A stretch of DNA of 64,000 nucleotides from NCBI RefSeq assembly GCF_003590095.1, contig NC_039486.1, positions 2,790,001-2,854,000 on the forward strand, in the 5' to 3' direction. A model generated the notes under the pieces. That model saw only the letters and a program-made list of their open reading frames with translations, was not told the DNA's origin and ran no database searches. Every line of letters starts with the position of its first letter. Position 1 is the first letter of the stretch. The position numbers and the translations under genes are program-made. Below, piece after piece: positions 49,801-60,142 of this stretch. This DNA is from Trichoplusia ni. Lineage: Eukaryota; Arthropoda; Insecta; Lepidoptera; Noctuidae.

Positions 49801-52529
49801 ACGGAATCCTCAAAATCGCGAGTCGAACTCGCACTTGATTGGTTTATTTTATTGCTTCCTATGAAACAGTATTTTTCCTGGTTAACAACAACTGCCGGTC
49901 AAAGTTCATTAGGGTTATTATCTTTCTGGAGAGCGTTTTACATTATTGTGCGGTCATGGCCCAATAATTCTGACCATTATATTGAATAACCGTATATTGC
50001 TCAGACGACTGTAAAGCGTAAGATATTAATTCCCAATTTCAGGTCTAAAATTCTCAGAAGTAATTTGGAGCTAGAAATTTCGGTCGGCGGCAACCAAAAT
50101 GTTGACGGTGAATTATATAATATTCATAGTGTTAAGAATATTGCTTACCTCAAACCCACTGTGTTAGCATAAATATTGAGCAATTGACTGGTCTGTTTAG
50201 GCTATCGTGCATTTTGATATCCCGGGGTCCTCAAAGCATTGTTTGTGGACAACCTATGTATTGGTTCCTTATTTTGCTCATTTAGCTGAGACAAAGAAGT
50301 TTATTTAAAGTAATTTTACGGATTTCTATTATTTTACCAGTCACTGTATCCAACCAGTCAAGATCGCATACAAAACAAAAGAAACTCACAATTAGTTCCT
50401 TTTCAGCATTCCCCAGTTCTTTCCCCAGCTTCAGGTTGGCTGCAATCTTCATGGCTTCCTGTACCGAGAGCCTGGGTTGAAGGAGGTCGTCTTGCATGAT
50501 GTATGTACTGAGCTTTTTGAAGATCCTCATATCTCGAGAGTGACCATTTACCATGATTCTCCCGTTCACACCATTTGAACTGTAAGTAGAAAAGTTTTTA
50601 TTAAATTAAGATGCTAAGGTAATATGATAATTTAAAGGTTGTTTGAGGTGGGATCCTAATGGGGTTTTTGTCGAAACTTCACAATTCTGTCTAGTATTTG
50701 TAACTCTTTGTCTGGTCTTGATTGCACGGAAATGATAACAGAAACATCAATATCGGTAAATCCTGTCTTAAATTCTAAGGTATCAAATAAAACAAATTTT
50801 AATACAGCTCTCTTTTTAAAGCCGGTTGAAAGTCCGTTGGAAGACAGCTCAAAAATTACACAGTTATACTAAAACGCAACAGCAATTTAAATTAAGATAT
50901 TTTAATTTGTCACTCAATCTATCAAGGTTTAATCCTTAAAGCTAAAATAAATAAACGACAGATGCTTTTTTATCGTAATAAACCACGGGCCACGCCTGCT
51001 TGGATTATCATAACCTTGTAAAAGCTGTTAGATGTAATAAATTATTTTTAGTATCGTAACATTCCATATTTTTCTAAAGTAATAGCCCATAATGACCGCA
51101 ATTAGAAATAAAAAGCAAGCGAAAAAAATATGATCGTTTTAGTTGCCGTACTCCTCCGAAACGGCTTAACCGAGTTTTACCAAATTTTATATGCGTATTC
51201 AGTATTCGTAACATCAATTTTCATACCCATAAAGGTTAAGGGTTGCTCACACTAAAAAAAATATTTTATTATCTGGACGAAATTTGGCACTAAAAAATAC
51301 ATACAACTAGAAATAATTTATTAGGCAAAACAACGTTTGCTGGGTCAGCTAGTATAAATATAGAAATTAAAATACCTGAATAATACAGATTGTTGATGAT
51401 AAAAGTGCAACAAAGTAACTGTGAAACTATGTTTAAAACAATAAAGCACATTTTTCTTTTGAATTAAATATACTTATTTATGTTTTAACTACGCACGGGC
51501 ATGCAGAAAATTATATTTTATTACCTAGTATACTGTTATATTCTTGAAGTTCCTGAAGATATAACGATAACAAAGCATTGTGTTATCATAACAAGTTTAT
51601 AATTAAAAATAATTTAATCCTCTTTAATTGTAAGTAATTTTAAAAAAATACGACTTTATTTAACTACTGGTCTGAAAATAAAAGAATACCTTTTACACTG
51701 TAAAGGTATTTTTTTCAAGCCATTGTTATATATTTTTATTATTCTCATAATGACTCGGTTTTTGTGTCTTACAAAATAATGGTCTTGTGAAGAAAAATAA
51801 ACATCTATACATAAGTGATATAGGCGTTAATTATTATTAGCATGAAAACACACTGTCATAAAAATATAAATATGAAAAATATGAATGAAGACACGTTATT
51901 CGAGTCCTTTTAACTGCTGAGGCGGTGGGCATAGTAGACCGTTAATAGTTATATAGATATCAAAGTATTTGAAGTATTCGATCCCGACCAAATAAAGAAA
52001 ACATGTTTAAACGTGTATGTATGCCAATTCATCATACAAGCACTTCACAAGGAATGCATCAATAACTTAAAAATTCCAAGCAACTCCGGTCAATGTAGAC
52101 ATCCAAGGTTATAAATATTCACACCTGGCTCAAAATTAGTAGGATTGGACAAAAATAGAACTACGAGTAATATTGTCGTTATTGTCATAATTTGAACACG
52201 TTATAAGGCCAATTTCATAGGCAATTCTACCCATTTCGTAGCTTATTTCTTATGTGGTAATTATTTTCTGGACATCCAGTAAAAAAAATGTTTATTGATA
52301 TTTTTATGGAGATCTATAACTTATTTATGCAATTTGTGATATACGCCGTCGATATAGAGACTAAAACTACTTGTTCCTAAATATTTAAAGATCAAATTAA
52401 GTTAAACTTACTTATAACCAGCTAAGATGTTCAGTAGTGTAGATTTGCCAGCGCCTGATGGCCCTAGGATGCAGGTCAGCTCTCCCGAACGAAACTCTCC
52501 TGATACATTGTGAAGGATCTTTCGTTCTC
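34821..52529 (-). CDS. ABCG-subfamily half-transporter (10 exons found, N-terminus incomplete)
   Basis: Exons in gene order: 52529-52412, 50579-50390, 48699-48554, 42530-42371, 38621-38434, 38044-37891, 37109-36941, 36438-36338, 35661-35506, 35210-34821. All phases agree, giving 589 residues after the first split codon. Visible motifs are Walker A GPSGAGKST, Q-loop YIMQDDLLQ, signature LSGGQ, Walker B VIFLDEPT, D-loop GLD and H-loop TVHQPSA, then NPADFVLE and a six-helix membrane domain with FNRWYSLKAFYAALTVSSIP and TYFMSGQSLE. The nucleotide domain precedes the membrane domain, as in ABCG/White proteins. Sequence order and the C-terminal SDPKLILRDLGM region look most like ABCG1/ABCG4-type lipid exporters, which act as dimers. 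The 38434 donor is a weak GTTCGT chosen for phase. The substrate is unproven. About 30-70 N-terminal residues are missing from this model. Confidence 0.9.
38768..38932 (-). mobile_element. 5S-type SINE fragment in an ABC transporter intron
   Basis: The minus strand carries TGACAGCCAGTCTAACCAAG, GGCAACTGCG-like, GGCAGTCGCTCCTTGTAAAA, CTGGTACTTAGCTGAAACCG and CCCCAACATAGTTGGGAAAA, ending in GATGATGA. It is the 3' portion only. Confidence 0.7.
39000..42149. other. Intron of the ABC transporter between its fourth and fifth modelled exons
   Basis: AT-rich, no second gene recognised on either strand. Open frames at 40008-40190 (+), 40314-40547 (-) and 41002-41214 (-) have no recognisable motif. 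Confidence 0.5.
42150..42345 (+). mobile_element. tRNA-derived SINE, family B
   Basis: GAAATGGTTGAGGTCACCAA, CGCGTCGCTTGTTCGATCTC, CAAATCCTTGTCCTGAGTCT, ACTTGCATGTGACTCGAATG, CGTCGCAACACAAAAGTTAA and AGTAAGGGAGTC appear in family order. It ends only about 25 bp from the 3' end of the H-loop exon (42371-42530). Confidence 0.65.
44120..44350 (-). mobile_element. Helitron-like non-autonomous element
   Basis: CTAG at 44120-44123 is preceded by A (T on the element strand). The family body follows, with CGACTTTGTCCGCGTGGTTA and CTGTTTTTTCCACATTTGGC, then TCTTCAGCTTTATATATTAG at the far end, with the TC terminus (GA on plus) near 44349-44350. Confidence 0.7.
45727..45900 (-). mobile_element. tRNA-derived SINE, family B (minus orientation)
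   Basis: The minus-strand head CAAATAGCCGAGTGATTGAG is a good A-box region, and CGAGGGTTCAATTCCCTCG is a B-box arm with intact pairing. GACAAGCATTTGCGTGATCA and GTTTGTGTGCCCGACACAAG follow. Confidence 0.7.
46747..46983 (-). mobile_element. Helitron-like non-autonomous element, intact termini
   Basis: On the element strand it begins TC (46983-46982) with the TATACTAATATATAAAGC block and ends CTAG at 46747. The flanks are A before TC (46984) and T after CTAG (46746), exactly the A|TC..CTAG|T rule of Helitrons. A CGCG-GACGAAGT-CGCG hairpin lies just before CTAG. 237 bp, non-coding. Confidence 0.8.
48851..49000 (+). mobile_element. tRNA-derived SINE, family A
   Basis: TGTTGTTCTAGTGGTTAGTG (A-box region), GTGGGTTCGCTACCCATCCA (B-box region), GGACAAAGGTTTGTGTGGTG, GCACGATCATTTGTTCTATG. 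It lies in the intron between the Q-loop exon and the signature exon of the ABC gene. Confidence 0.65.
49575..49850 (+). repeat. Dispersed moth repeat in an ABC intron
   Basis: Blocks TGTATGTATGTCTGTTCGCC, CTATCACCTGGCAGCGTCA, GACTAAACAGTTGGAATTTT and TTTTGTACGGAATCCTCAAA correspond to the shared repeat at 9393-9480 and 10740-10985. Confidence 0.45.
51110..51354 (+). mobile_element. Helitron-like or related element ending CTAG
   Basis: It ends GCTGGGTCAG then CTAG (51351-51354) followed by T. The AACGTTTGCTGGGTCAGCTA block is a widespread insect repeat end. The 5' boundary is unclear. It resembles the other CTAG-ended elements only at the terminus. Confidence 0.45.
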
Positions 52530-54544
52530 CTGGAAATAAAAGAAAAATGTCAATTACTGACAAGATGTAATCAGAACTTAAATAAAAACTGTTAAAGAAA
52601 AGTCCTTACTATGGGAAACTAAATATAGAAAAATATTTAAATATCGATAGTTCGATAGTGCTCAATTAGCCTTTGCCCATCATATTTTGAAATGGTATAT
52701 CTAGAAACACTCTACCATTAATACTCATATAAACAAAGCAGAGAGTTGTCTGTTTTCAAGGATAAATAACAAAAGAATTCCTAGAATAAAAGAAAACCGC
52801 CAGGCAATAAGTAGAGGATATTAAATTAATATATTAATCGCATCTTCGAGGTAAATAAATGGCTAGTAGCTATCAGTGTTTCTCAAACTTGCTGATATTT
52901 TACTATATACTCATGGGATAATACGACACGTGGGAGATGTGGTAAAATTAAAAATACAAATGTATGCCTGGGAACATTATAAATACATTTTTTTTAGTTT
53001 GTAGTAAATTTCTGGATAATATCGAAAGTCATTGGGTTTTAATTCAAAAAGTACTAAAATTGTACCACTCTAATTCACTAGTTTTTCAATGATATTAACG
53101 CTTTCAAAGTCATACTTATATAATATATTTACTATCATTACATTAGTTTCATAAAAAGGATAATCTATTTTTGAGAAACACTGTCATTATAATAGTCTCT
53201 CGATGCAGCAACCGTCGCACGTGCAAGAAACGCGTCACAGTATCTAGCAAACATAATAGTTGGGTCTACGATGACGAGACCCGATAAATGATCCTATCTT
53301 TTCTACAACCTTGAATAAGAAACATCCTATTCAATAGTTTATATAAAAGATTATTGTGCTAAGCACATTGTCCCAGTGTAAACTGCTTAAGCAATTTCAA
53401 TCTATTAATGCCATGGACCTCCAATAACATGCAAAATAAAAGTTAGTCTTCTTTCAAGTCCAATGTTAGATTAAAAGTGAAATGTGTCGAAAGAAAAAAC
53501 TTTATTTCGAAAAACCAAAAAATTCAAAAAGCATACAATTTTCCAAACTCCAGTTTGAAGTATACCAAAAAACCGGTGAGCCGTATGCGTGAATCTTGCA
53601 TCCAGGTTTTTCTGCACCAACGAGTTTCATCTAGTTAGTGGAGTCCAAAAACAAAAAGTAGTCACGTCCCTTCTGCTACTAGCGTCTGTTGCCTCCGTAA
53701 TATACATACAAACTTAAACCCATGTATGTCTATCCCACTGGAATGAGTTCATCTGTCACACTGAAACTTATTCTTCCTAGCAAAGCAAGTTACGCCCTTT
53801 CAGGCTTATGATTCAAACCAAACACCGCTTTTGATTGACTCCAACTATTTTATTTCAAGTGGCCCTTTAACCTTTTATTGATCTTCCTGCAACTTTAAAT
53901 ATTGACATACAATAAAATGTTTTTTGTAAAACTTGTCATTACCTGCTTCGCATAATTTCTTTGCTTTCAAGGAAGTCTCTTTATGGTATCCTATTAATAT
54001 CGACATTTACGTGAACTCTTACAATCTTATCGCTATTTCCTTGATCTTTTATTATTCCACAGTTAGGAATTTCTTTGAGTATTTTTTTCGAACGAATTCC
54101 CAAACGTTTTTGGATGAGGTAAAAACAAGAAGAATTTACTTAACCGGAATTCCTTTTGAAAATACTTGTTTTGTTTTGACAAAAACATATTTTGACCAAA
54201 ATAGCAAAAAAGTTAAAAGGTTTATGCAAATAAAAACATTTTTTGTAATTTGGTTCAAAATGAAGTATGCGTTTGAAGATATAATGATACATGATATGAG
54301 ATACCAATAAATAAAACCCTTTTTTAGGTTCGCGGGTTATCATATCACATTTACTACCACATTTACTGAATCTGGTATGATAGCAACATGCGAACCTGAA
54401 TCTGGGCTTATTAAAATCCTAAAAATACTTTTAAGGACCATTGAGAATTTTTGGACAAAATTTTGCCAGTTTGTAGGACAAACGCGTTATTATGGTGTAC
54501 TACTTGTCATAAAAATACCTGACTTTTCACAATTATAATTATAT
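52530..54544. other. Upstream of the Walker A exon: no secure exon
   Basis: The ABC coding sequence must continue upstream, because the first modelled exon starts inside a codon. A short phase-compatible frame at 53566-53611 (-) was weighed and not accepted. A 125-codon AT-rich frame at 53933-54310 (+) has no motif and is probably chance. Confidence 0.45.
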
Positions 54545-54700
54545 AGACGTAACTAGACCTAACAGGATTGTCCAAAAGGGTTACCGCGTTCTCGGTACAC
54601 AAATAGCAAAAGAAGGAACATGGTGGATTTTAGTCAGTTAAAGTCTGACACTCCCATCCGCTCAACCCAAAGCGTCATTTGATGATTTTCCATTCGGCAA
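54545..54700 (-). repeat. Dispersed repeat fragment
   Basis: The minus strand reads CGCTTTGGGTTGAGCGGATG, GAGTGTCAGACTTTAACTGA, CTAAAATCCACCATGTTCCT. A similar GTGTCAG..TTACTGACT motif occurs near 8690-8790, suggesting the same family. Class unknown. Confidence 0.4.
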
Positions 54701-55705
54701 AAAAGGTAGTCATGCAGAAATCTATTAGCATAACGCATGGCAACAATGTAACAATCATATTATTATTATGTTAAAAAGATTTACTGCGCATTACATTATT
54801 ATAATAACAAGATCATAAATCATTAAGGCAAATTAATTATTGCATATTGTGTTTCGAAACTTTACCTCTTCCTACTCCTAATTTGTGTTACCTATGGTAA
54901 TCATTATAATCCGATAACCCTGGAAGAAGACCATGGCAATATGGCAAGTTGTACTGTCTAGGATAGGTAGGGAAACCGGTCAAGTACGAGATGAACTTTC
55001 TAAATTGAGGAGTACGGGCAAATAAGCTAAAGAAAATTGATCACCCATATTTACATGCAAACCTATCGTAGCTTAAAATAGGTGTTTTTTTTTTTTTTGC
55101 AGTTATAGCAGTAACATAGTATAATAATATATTATTGGTGTTCTTTAGATACAGGTTGGTGACGATAGTAATAGATAGTAGATCTATTTGTTTGTCACGT
55201 GTAGAGCCTTAGTAATAAGCGTCCTTTAGATACAGAAGCCTTAAAAACAGAAAAGTAAACAAAGTGTTTTTGAAGTACAGAACCCTAAAAGCAATTTATT
55301 CGAACTATTACACCCCTTGTTGACCAAACAATTCAAAATATAAAAACAATTTAAATAAATACATTTTGAGAGCAAATCGCCAGAGTTTGCATACAAAAGT
55401 TTGGAATGAAAAATGACATCCAAACGCGTTTTAAATCGCAGTTTTGAGTACTGTCGCTAACAGTTACATTGGATATGAATGATAGTTCTAGATAGTATGG
55501 CATTGACGTACAGGCAAGTACAAAAAGCAATCTATGGAACTGACATAAATTGTCACAATGGTCACAATATGGTAATTATTTTTAACATATATTGATCATA
55601 TGTATTTTATATGCGAATCTTGCGAATCGCCTATAAAAGATAAGTGCAATGTTATCAAGGTTACAAATAACTTAACATCTAAATGATTAAACCAACTAAC
55701 CAATT

Positions 55706-55855
55706 ACATAGATAGCCGAGTGGGCTAAGGTCACCACCTGCCGCGATTTGGGTTGTCCCGCATAAGACAAGCATTTGTGAGATCCACGAATGCTTGTTCT
55801 AATTCTCGCGCCCCTTTGATGATAAATGATAGTGTGTGAGCAGGTAAAAAAAAAA
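55706..55855 (+). mobile_element. tRNA-derived SINE, family B, truncated
   Basis: CATAGATAGCCGAGTGGGCT (A-box region), GACAAGCATTTGTGAGATCC and GAATGCTTGTTCTAATTCTC match the family. The 3' body is replaced by diverged sequence and an A-run. Confidence 0.6.
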
Positions 55856-56439
55856 AGTTCGAACGAGTTCGAATGTAAGTCTTTTTTCTGATATGATGAC
55901 TTTTTTAAAATAAAATTATTATGTTGACAGTTTGGTAAATATCGGGAGAGTGATGGTCATTTGTTTATTTAATTAGCTATAAACTTTATAGTGTATGATA
56001 AATTACAAATTATATTACGCAATAATCAACATTTCCATTGACATACTTAACTTACGGTCTTAATATTATACCTTTATTAGAATGCTTTTAAGGTTACCTA
56101 GCTGCTTGCAAGTTCGGTTTTTAGATACTTGTCACATTGCAAATATAACTTTAGCTTTTAGTGTTGGCAACTTTTACTATTTGCCGTTTGCATAAAAAAT
56201 AATGTATTCGAAAAACAAGGTGTAATAAAATAGTAATTGAAAACCAGTATCTGTGATTTGCATAAAACGAATACAATTTTTCAATAAAGTCAGTCAAGCA
56301 CGAGCCAGACTTGCGATAATGTTATGAGTTCAGTACAAACAGAGCTAAGAAAAATAATATTTATATGCTTATACTTAATTTCTTTGCATAGCATAAGGGT
56401 TAAAAAGAAACATCTATTACTAAAGCTTTGTTGGACGTT

Positions 56440-56545
56440 GGCAGTCGCTCCTTGTAAAACACTGGTACTTAGCTGAATCCAGTTAGACTGGAAGCCGAGC
56501 CCAACATAGTTGGGAAAAGGCTAGGCCGATGATGACGATGATGAG
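56440..56545 (+). mobile_element. 5S-type SINE, 3' fragment
   Basis: GGCAGTCGCTCCTTGTAAAA, CTGGTACTTAGCTGAATCCA, CCCAACATAGTTGGGAAAAG and a GATGATGACGATGATGA tail match the 3' end of the family. Confidence 0.7.
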
Positions 56546-56584
56546 AACGTTGGTCATCAGGCAGATATATTTCATAACCATTTG

Positions 56585-56815
56585 ACGACCTCCGTGGTCG
56601 AGTGACGTACGCACCGGTTTCAAGGTGTCGCTAGCTCTGAGGTCCCGGGTTCGATCCCCGGTCGGGACAATGTAAAAAATCACATTTCTACATTGTCTTA
56701 GGTCTGGGTGTTTGTGGTCCCTTCGTTGTATCTGAATTCCATAACACAAGTGCTTTAGCAACTTACTTTGGGTTCAGAACAATGTATGTGATGTTGTCCG
56801 CATTTATTATTATTA
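56585..56815 (+). mobile_element. tRNA-derived SINE, family C
   Basis: The A-box region is CCGTGGTCGAGTGACGTACG, and the B box in CCGGGTTCGATCCCCGGTCG matches the polymerase III consensus and still pairs as a T arm. The body has ACATTGTCTTAGGTCTGGGT and CATAACACAAGTGCTTTAGC, ending in a (ATT)n run. It is distinct from families A and B. Confidence 0.7.
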
Positions 56816-57514
56816 TTTATTGACATTTAAAATATGTGTTTTATTATAAAATATAGAGATTTTTATTTAAAAAAAATAGAAAAGTGTCTTGGTAACCATT
56901 GAATCCCAAAAATAGCATAAAGAATTGTCTACTTAAGCATTTACCTCCATCAATGTTCTAAAAACTAATTTATATAATTTGTAATCGAAGATTAAAAGCG
57001 TGGGTCCTTTAGTAGACCGGTAAGTATTGTGAGGTGGGAAGGGTCCTTATTAATAGCGTACAATCAAGACCCTTTTCAATAACGAACAGGTTACCTGAAC
57101 GTACCCTTTGAAATAGGTGAACCTAAAGCGAATGTTTAGTCATAGGGATCATTGATCTTAAATTGAAATTAGTGAATGAAAAGTCAGGATACCTTTTTTT
57201 ATAATTATTAATAGATATTATTTCTTTTCTTAATACTTGTACACTGTTGCATATTTTTCTTAATTGTCCTTTCGCAGGTCTGTTGAAAGAGATTTCTTAA
57301 GAAAAAAAAATATTTTGTACACCTCTTTCGAATTAAGTGTTATTTGTGTTCATAAAAGGTACATCAATAAGTACCTTAGAACCTACTTCTAGTTATCTCT
57401 GCATCATCCTACAGATGTCTGATAAAGAATGCCTGTGAAATGAAATTGAGACTTTGAGACTAAACTTTGGTAGACAGGTATACAATGTATATTAATTGCC
57501 TTCATGGGACGGCT
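56816..57514. other. Gene-free spacer
   Basis: AT-rich; no coding exon or recognised repeat. Confidence 0.45.
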
Positions 57515-57864
57515 TGGCTAAGCTATAACCGCATATGTGATTCGATCACAGGTTAAGCTATGCTTGACGCGGTTGGTCTGAAGATGGGTGACCATCTTTG
57601 TCATAACGAGTTCCTCCGTGTTTCGGAAGGCACGTTAAATTGTGGGTCCCGGCTGTTATTCCTACATCTTTGACAGTCGTTACAGGTAGTCAGAAGCTTG
57701 AAAAAGTCTGACAGCCAGTCTAACCAAGAGGTATCGTGTTGCCCAGGTAACTGGGTTAAGGAGGTTAGATAGGCAGTCGCTCCTTGTAAAACACTGGTAC
57801 TTAGCTGAAACCGGTTGGACTGGTAGCCGACCCCAACATAGTTGGGAAAAGGCTAGGCCAATGA
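57515..57864 (+). mobile_element. 5S-rRNA-derived SINE, longest copy with 5S-like head
   Basis: The head (about 57525-57610) resembles the 3' two-thirds of 5S rRNA: CGATCAC, GGTTAAGC, GACGCGGTTGGT and GATGGGTGACC occur in 5S order, covering the internal promoter region. The shared SINE body (GTTAAATTGTGGGTCCCGGC to CAACATAGTTGGGAAAAG) follows. This is the SINE3-like arrangement; the family assignment is inferred from the 5S match. Confidence 0.7.
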
Positions 57865-58178
57865 ATGGGACGGAACACACTTGTTTTGTTTGTGCAATAA
57901 ACAAGTAATCATTGCGTCGTTTGTTTATAGTTTCGTTTCGGTTTCTTGTTTTGTAACAAACTGCAAAAAAAAACGTTCAAGGTCGATTCCCACATTAAGC
58001 TTTACGTTCTTATATTTTGGGTCATATGATTGAATTGAGTAAATACAAACAATTCATTTTAATTATAAATTATATTTTCTTATGTTTACTTAATTTATAA
58101 ATGTAAAACAAAATATATTTATAAATCCTTACAGATGTCAATATATATTTATAAGTTAAAAAACAAAAAATTATTAAA

Positions 58179-58800
58179 TTAAATTAAAGCATCAAAAAAT
58201 TCATCGGCGTCGCTGCCGGCTGGGAGTGTGCCCAAAAGGCTGGCAGCATTGCCACGTTGAATGGCAATGCTAATCCTCTGAGCGAGGTAAAAGCCAGCCT
58301 TTGGGTCACGAGAAGTGTCAACGAGACGCTTTGCTAGGTCTTTAAAAAGTGTTTTGGCACTCGGCCCCCACGGCCCAAAAGTTTCAACCCCAAACGGCTC
58401 AAAGAAGTAACTACCAACTAGATTACCATATTTGCGCCGTTTGAGGTTTTCAGCAGCCGCGGTATATATATTTATTGATATCTGCAAGGAAAAACGGCCT
58501 TTTGCAATTTGAAGAAAAATCAATTTAACAGAGCTTTCATGCATTCTTTTACTATTAAATATTATTATTTGAATGATACTCATGGTTGGTGGTAAAATGA
58601 TTCCACATCCACGTTGTTTTTCCCGTTACTACAAAAAATTTTGAGAAATTATTTTCAGCCCACTTTTTTCACCTAAAACTGTCGCATCGATAGTGAAAAC
58701 TCATCCGTAAACTCTAACCTACCTCTTTTTTTACCGCCCAGTCCCATTTGTGTAACTTTCCAGTATTCATATCAATAACATGATGAAAAGGAATTGGCTC
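58179..58800 (-). mobile_element. Degenerate retroelement ORF (carboxy-terminal part)
   Basis: The minus frame 58583-58179 carries AAENLKRRKY, FGVETFGPWGP, AKRLVDTSRDP and LAQRISIAIQRGNAASLLGT, ending in a stop. This resembles the carboxy end of invertebrate reverse-transcriptase polyproteins. Minus-strand sequence up to about 58800 continues the match in another frame (HHVIDMNTGKLHKWDWAV), broken by stops, so the element is dead. The intron-like acceptor before the frame is probably chance. Class uncertain. Confidence 0.45.
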
Positions 58801-59897
58801 CTATCACCACAATATCCTAAATAGCTACTCTAAGTATTAAGACCTAACATTCAGTCGCGAGTCAAATGTTTACATCGCAAGTTCATGGTGAAGAGGTTTT
58901 ATTGTCACTCATTGTCAAGCAAAAAACTCCTTCCGTAAATTTAAATACATCGAAGGTCGGTTAATTTCCCATTATAAATGCCATGAGCAAACAAAAGAAA
59001 TTAGCGCCACCTTGACTCGGTCGATGACATATGAAAGTGGTGTTGCAAGTTGTGCGATTAATCGAAAGTGAAGTTCAACATTGGCCGCACAGGTAACTGA
59101 GTGTGGATCACCTTGTTAACTAGCATTGTGTGCCGGTTCAATCTATACATGGTATTATTGATATTTATTTTGTAAATCTTGTTCGATGTCTCTGTCATGT
59201 GACACATTAAAACAAAGATTGGACAAATTAGTATATGTAGGTCTAGTTCAATTTAAATAAAATAAAATCACTTCTAACAGTTCTATTAGTCAAAATCTTT
59301 TTTAACTTTTAATTTAACTGGTGATTCAAATGTCTAATTGAAAATCAAATTCGTACAACTGAAAATACGACTTCCGTTTATAAATAAAAAGATTTAGACT
59401 TCAATTTTATATTCGAGTCCGTTCAATAAAAACAATTAAACGTTTTAACAATATACCTAAAGCTACGTAATTAAAATATGTTTACAGTTCGTTCAAATCT
59501 TTTTATCAGTAAACAGAGCTGTTCTAATTGTATAACTGCAAATCTCACGGCATTTACTATAATAAAGACAAGTTGACAACTAATGATTAAAATAATTACC
59601 GTCACCGCAAAGTAATTGATATGACTTGACAGAATAATTACCGATTTATATTTATTTTCTTCGTGACACAAATTGCTTTTCTTTTTTTATCCCTTGTCAT
59701 CACTTAGCGTTGACGTTTCATGATCTTTTTACCAAATGTAATTGTCCGCCAATAAGGAAAGCAAAACAACTCTTAATAGGTCTTATTTTCTTGTTTTGTT
59801 TGCACTATTGCACAATTGCTGTGAAGAAATATTCCGGGTAATGATTGATAGGTCTTACGATATTTTTTATTACCCGTTGTATTTATTATTACCTGTT
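58801..59897. other. Gene-free spacer
   Basis: No exon or repeat recognised. The patch near 58930-59110 is GC-richer but interrupted by stops. Confidence 0.45.
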
Positions 59898-60142
59898 CAT
59901 CATGATAAAGCCTTTTCAAAACTATGTCGGGGGCGGCGTCAAGTCTAAAGGAAAATGCAGCTAAGTACCAGTGAACACCTCAATCCAGTTACCTTGGCAA
60001 CACGATACCCTTAAGTAAGACTGGTAGTCAGACTTTCAAGTCTGTAACTACTCGTAATGATTGTCAAAGATGTATAAATAACAACCATCACCCATCTCTG
60101 ACCGACCGTATCAAGCGTAGCTTAACGTATAATCTATTAACT
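59898..60142 (-). mobile_element. 5S-rRNA-derived SINE, second copy retaining part of the head
   Basis: On the minus strand it starts with TACGTTAAGCTACGCTTGAT, ACGGTCGGTCAGAGATGGGT and GATGGTTGTTATT (5S-like head, diverged). It then runs through TTTGACAATCATTACGAGTA, GTATCGTGTTGCCAAGGTAA and CACTGGTACTTAGCTGC to GAAAAGGCTTT and TCATGATGA. It has an internal deletion relative to 57515-57864. Confidence 0.6.

Noticed and set aside
53566..53611. 46-bp minus-strand frame (begins KNLDARFTHT) as the missing ABCG exon
   Set aside because: Its phases fit exactly (0 in, 1 out), and a D-x-x-F pattern faintly resembles ABCG N-termini. But the acceptor has a poor pyrimidine tract, the donor GTATAC is weak, and the similarity is too slight to claim.
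53933..54310. 125-codon plus-strand open frame upstream of the Walker A exon
   Set aside because: AT-rich, no domain, antisense to the expected ABC transcript; best explained as chance.
54892..54999. 108-bp open minus-strand frame with AG and GT at its ends
   Set aside because: No ABC similarity, and the phases do not fit the neighbouring exons.
56585..56670. Possible true tRNA gene (good A and B boxes)
   Set aside because: The segment runs on into a shared SINE body and (ATT)n tail, and the anticodon arm is not convincing, so it is a SINE head.
57525..57610. Possible 5S rRNA gene
   Set aside because: Only part of 5S is represented, it is diverged, and it is fused to a SINE body.
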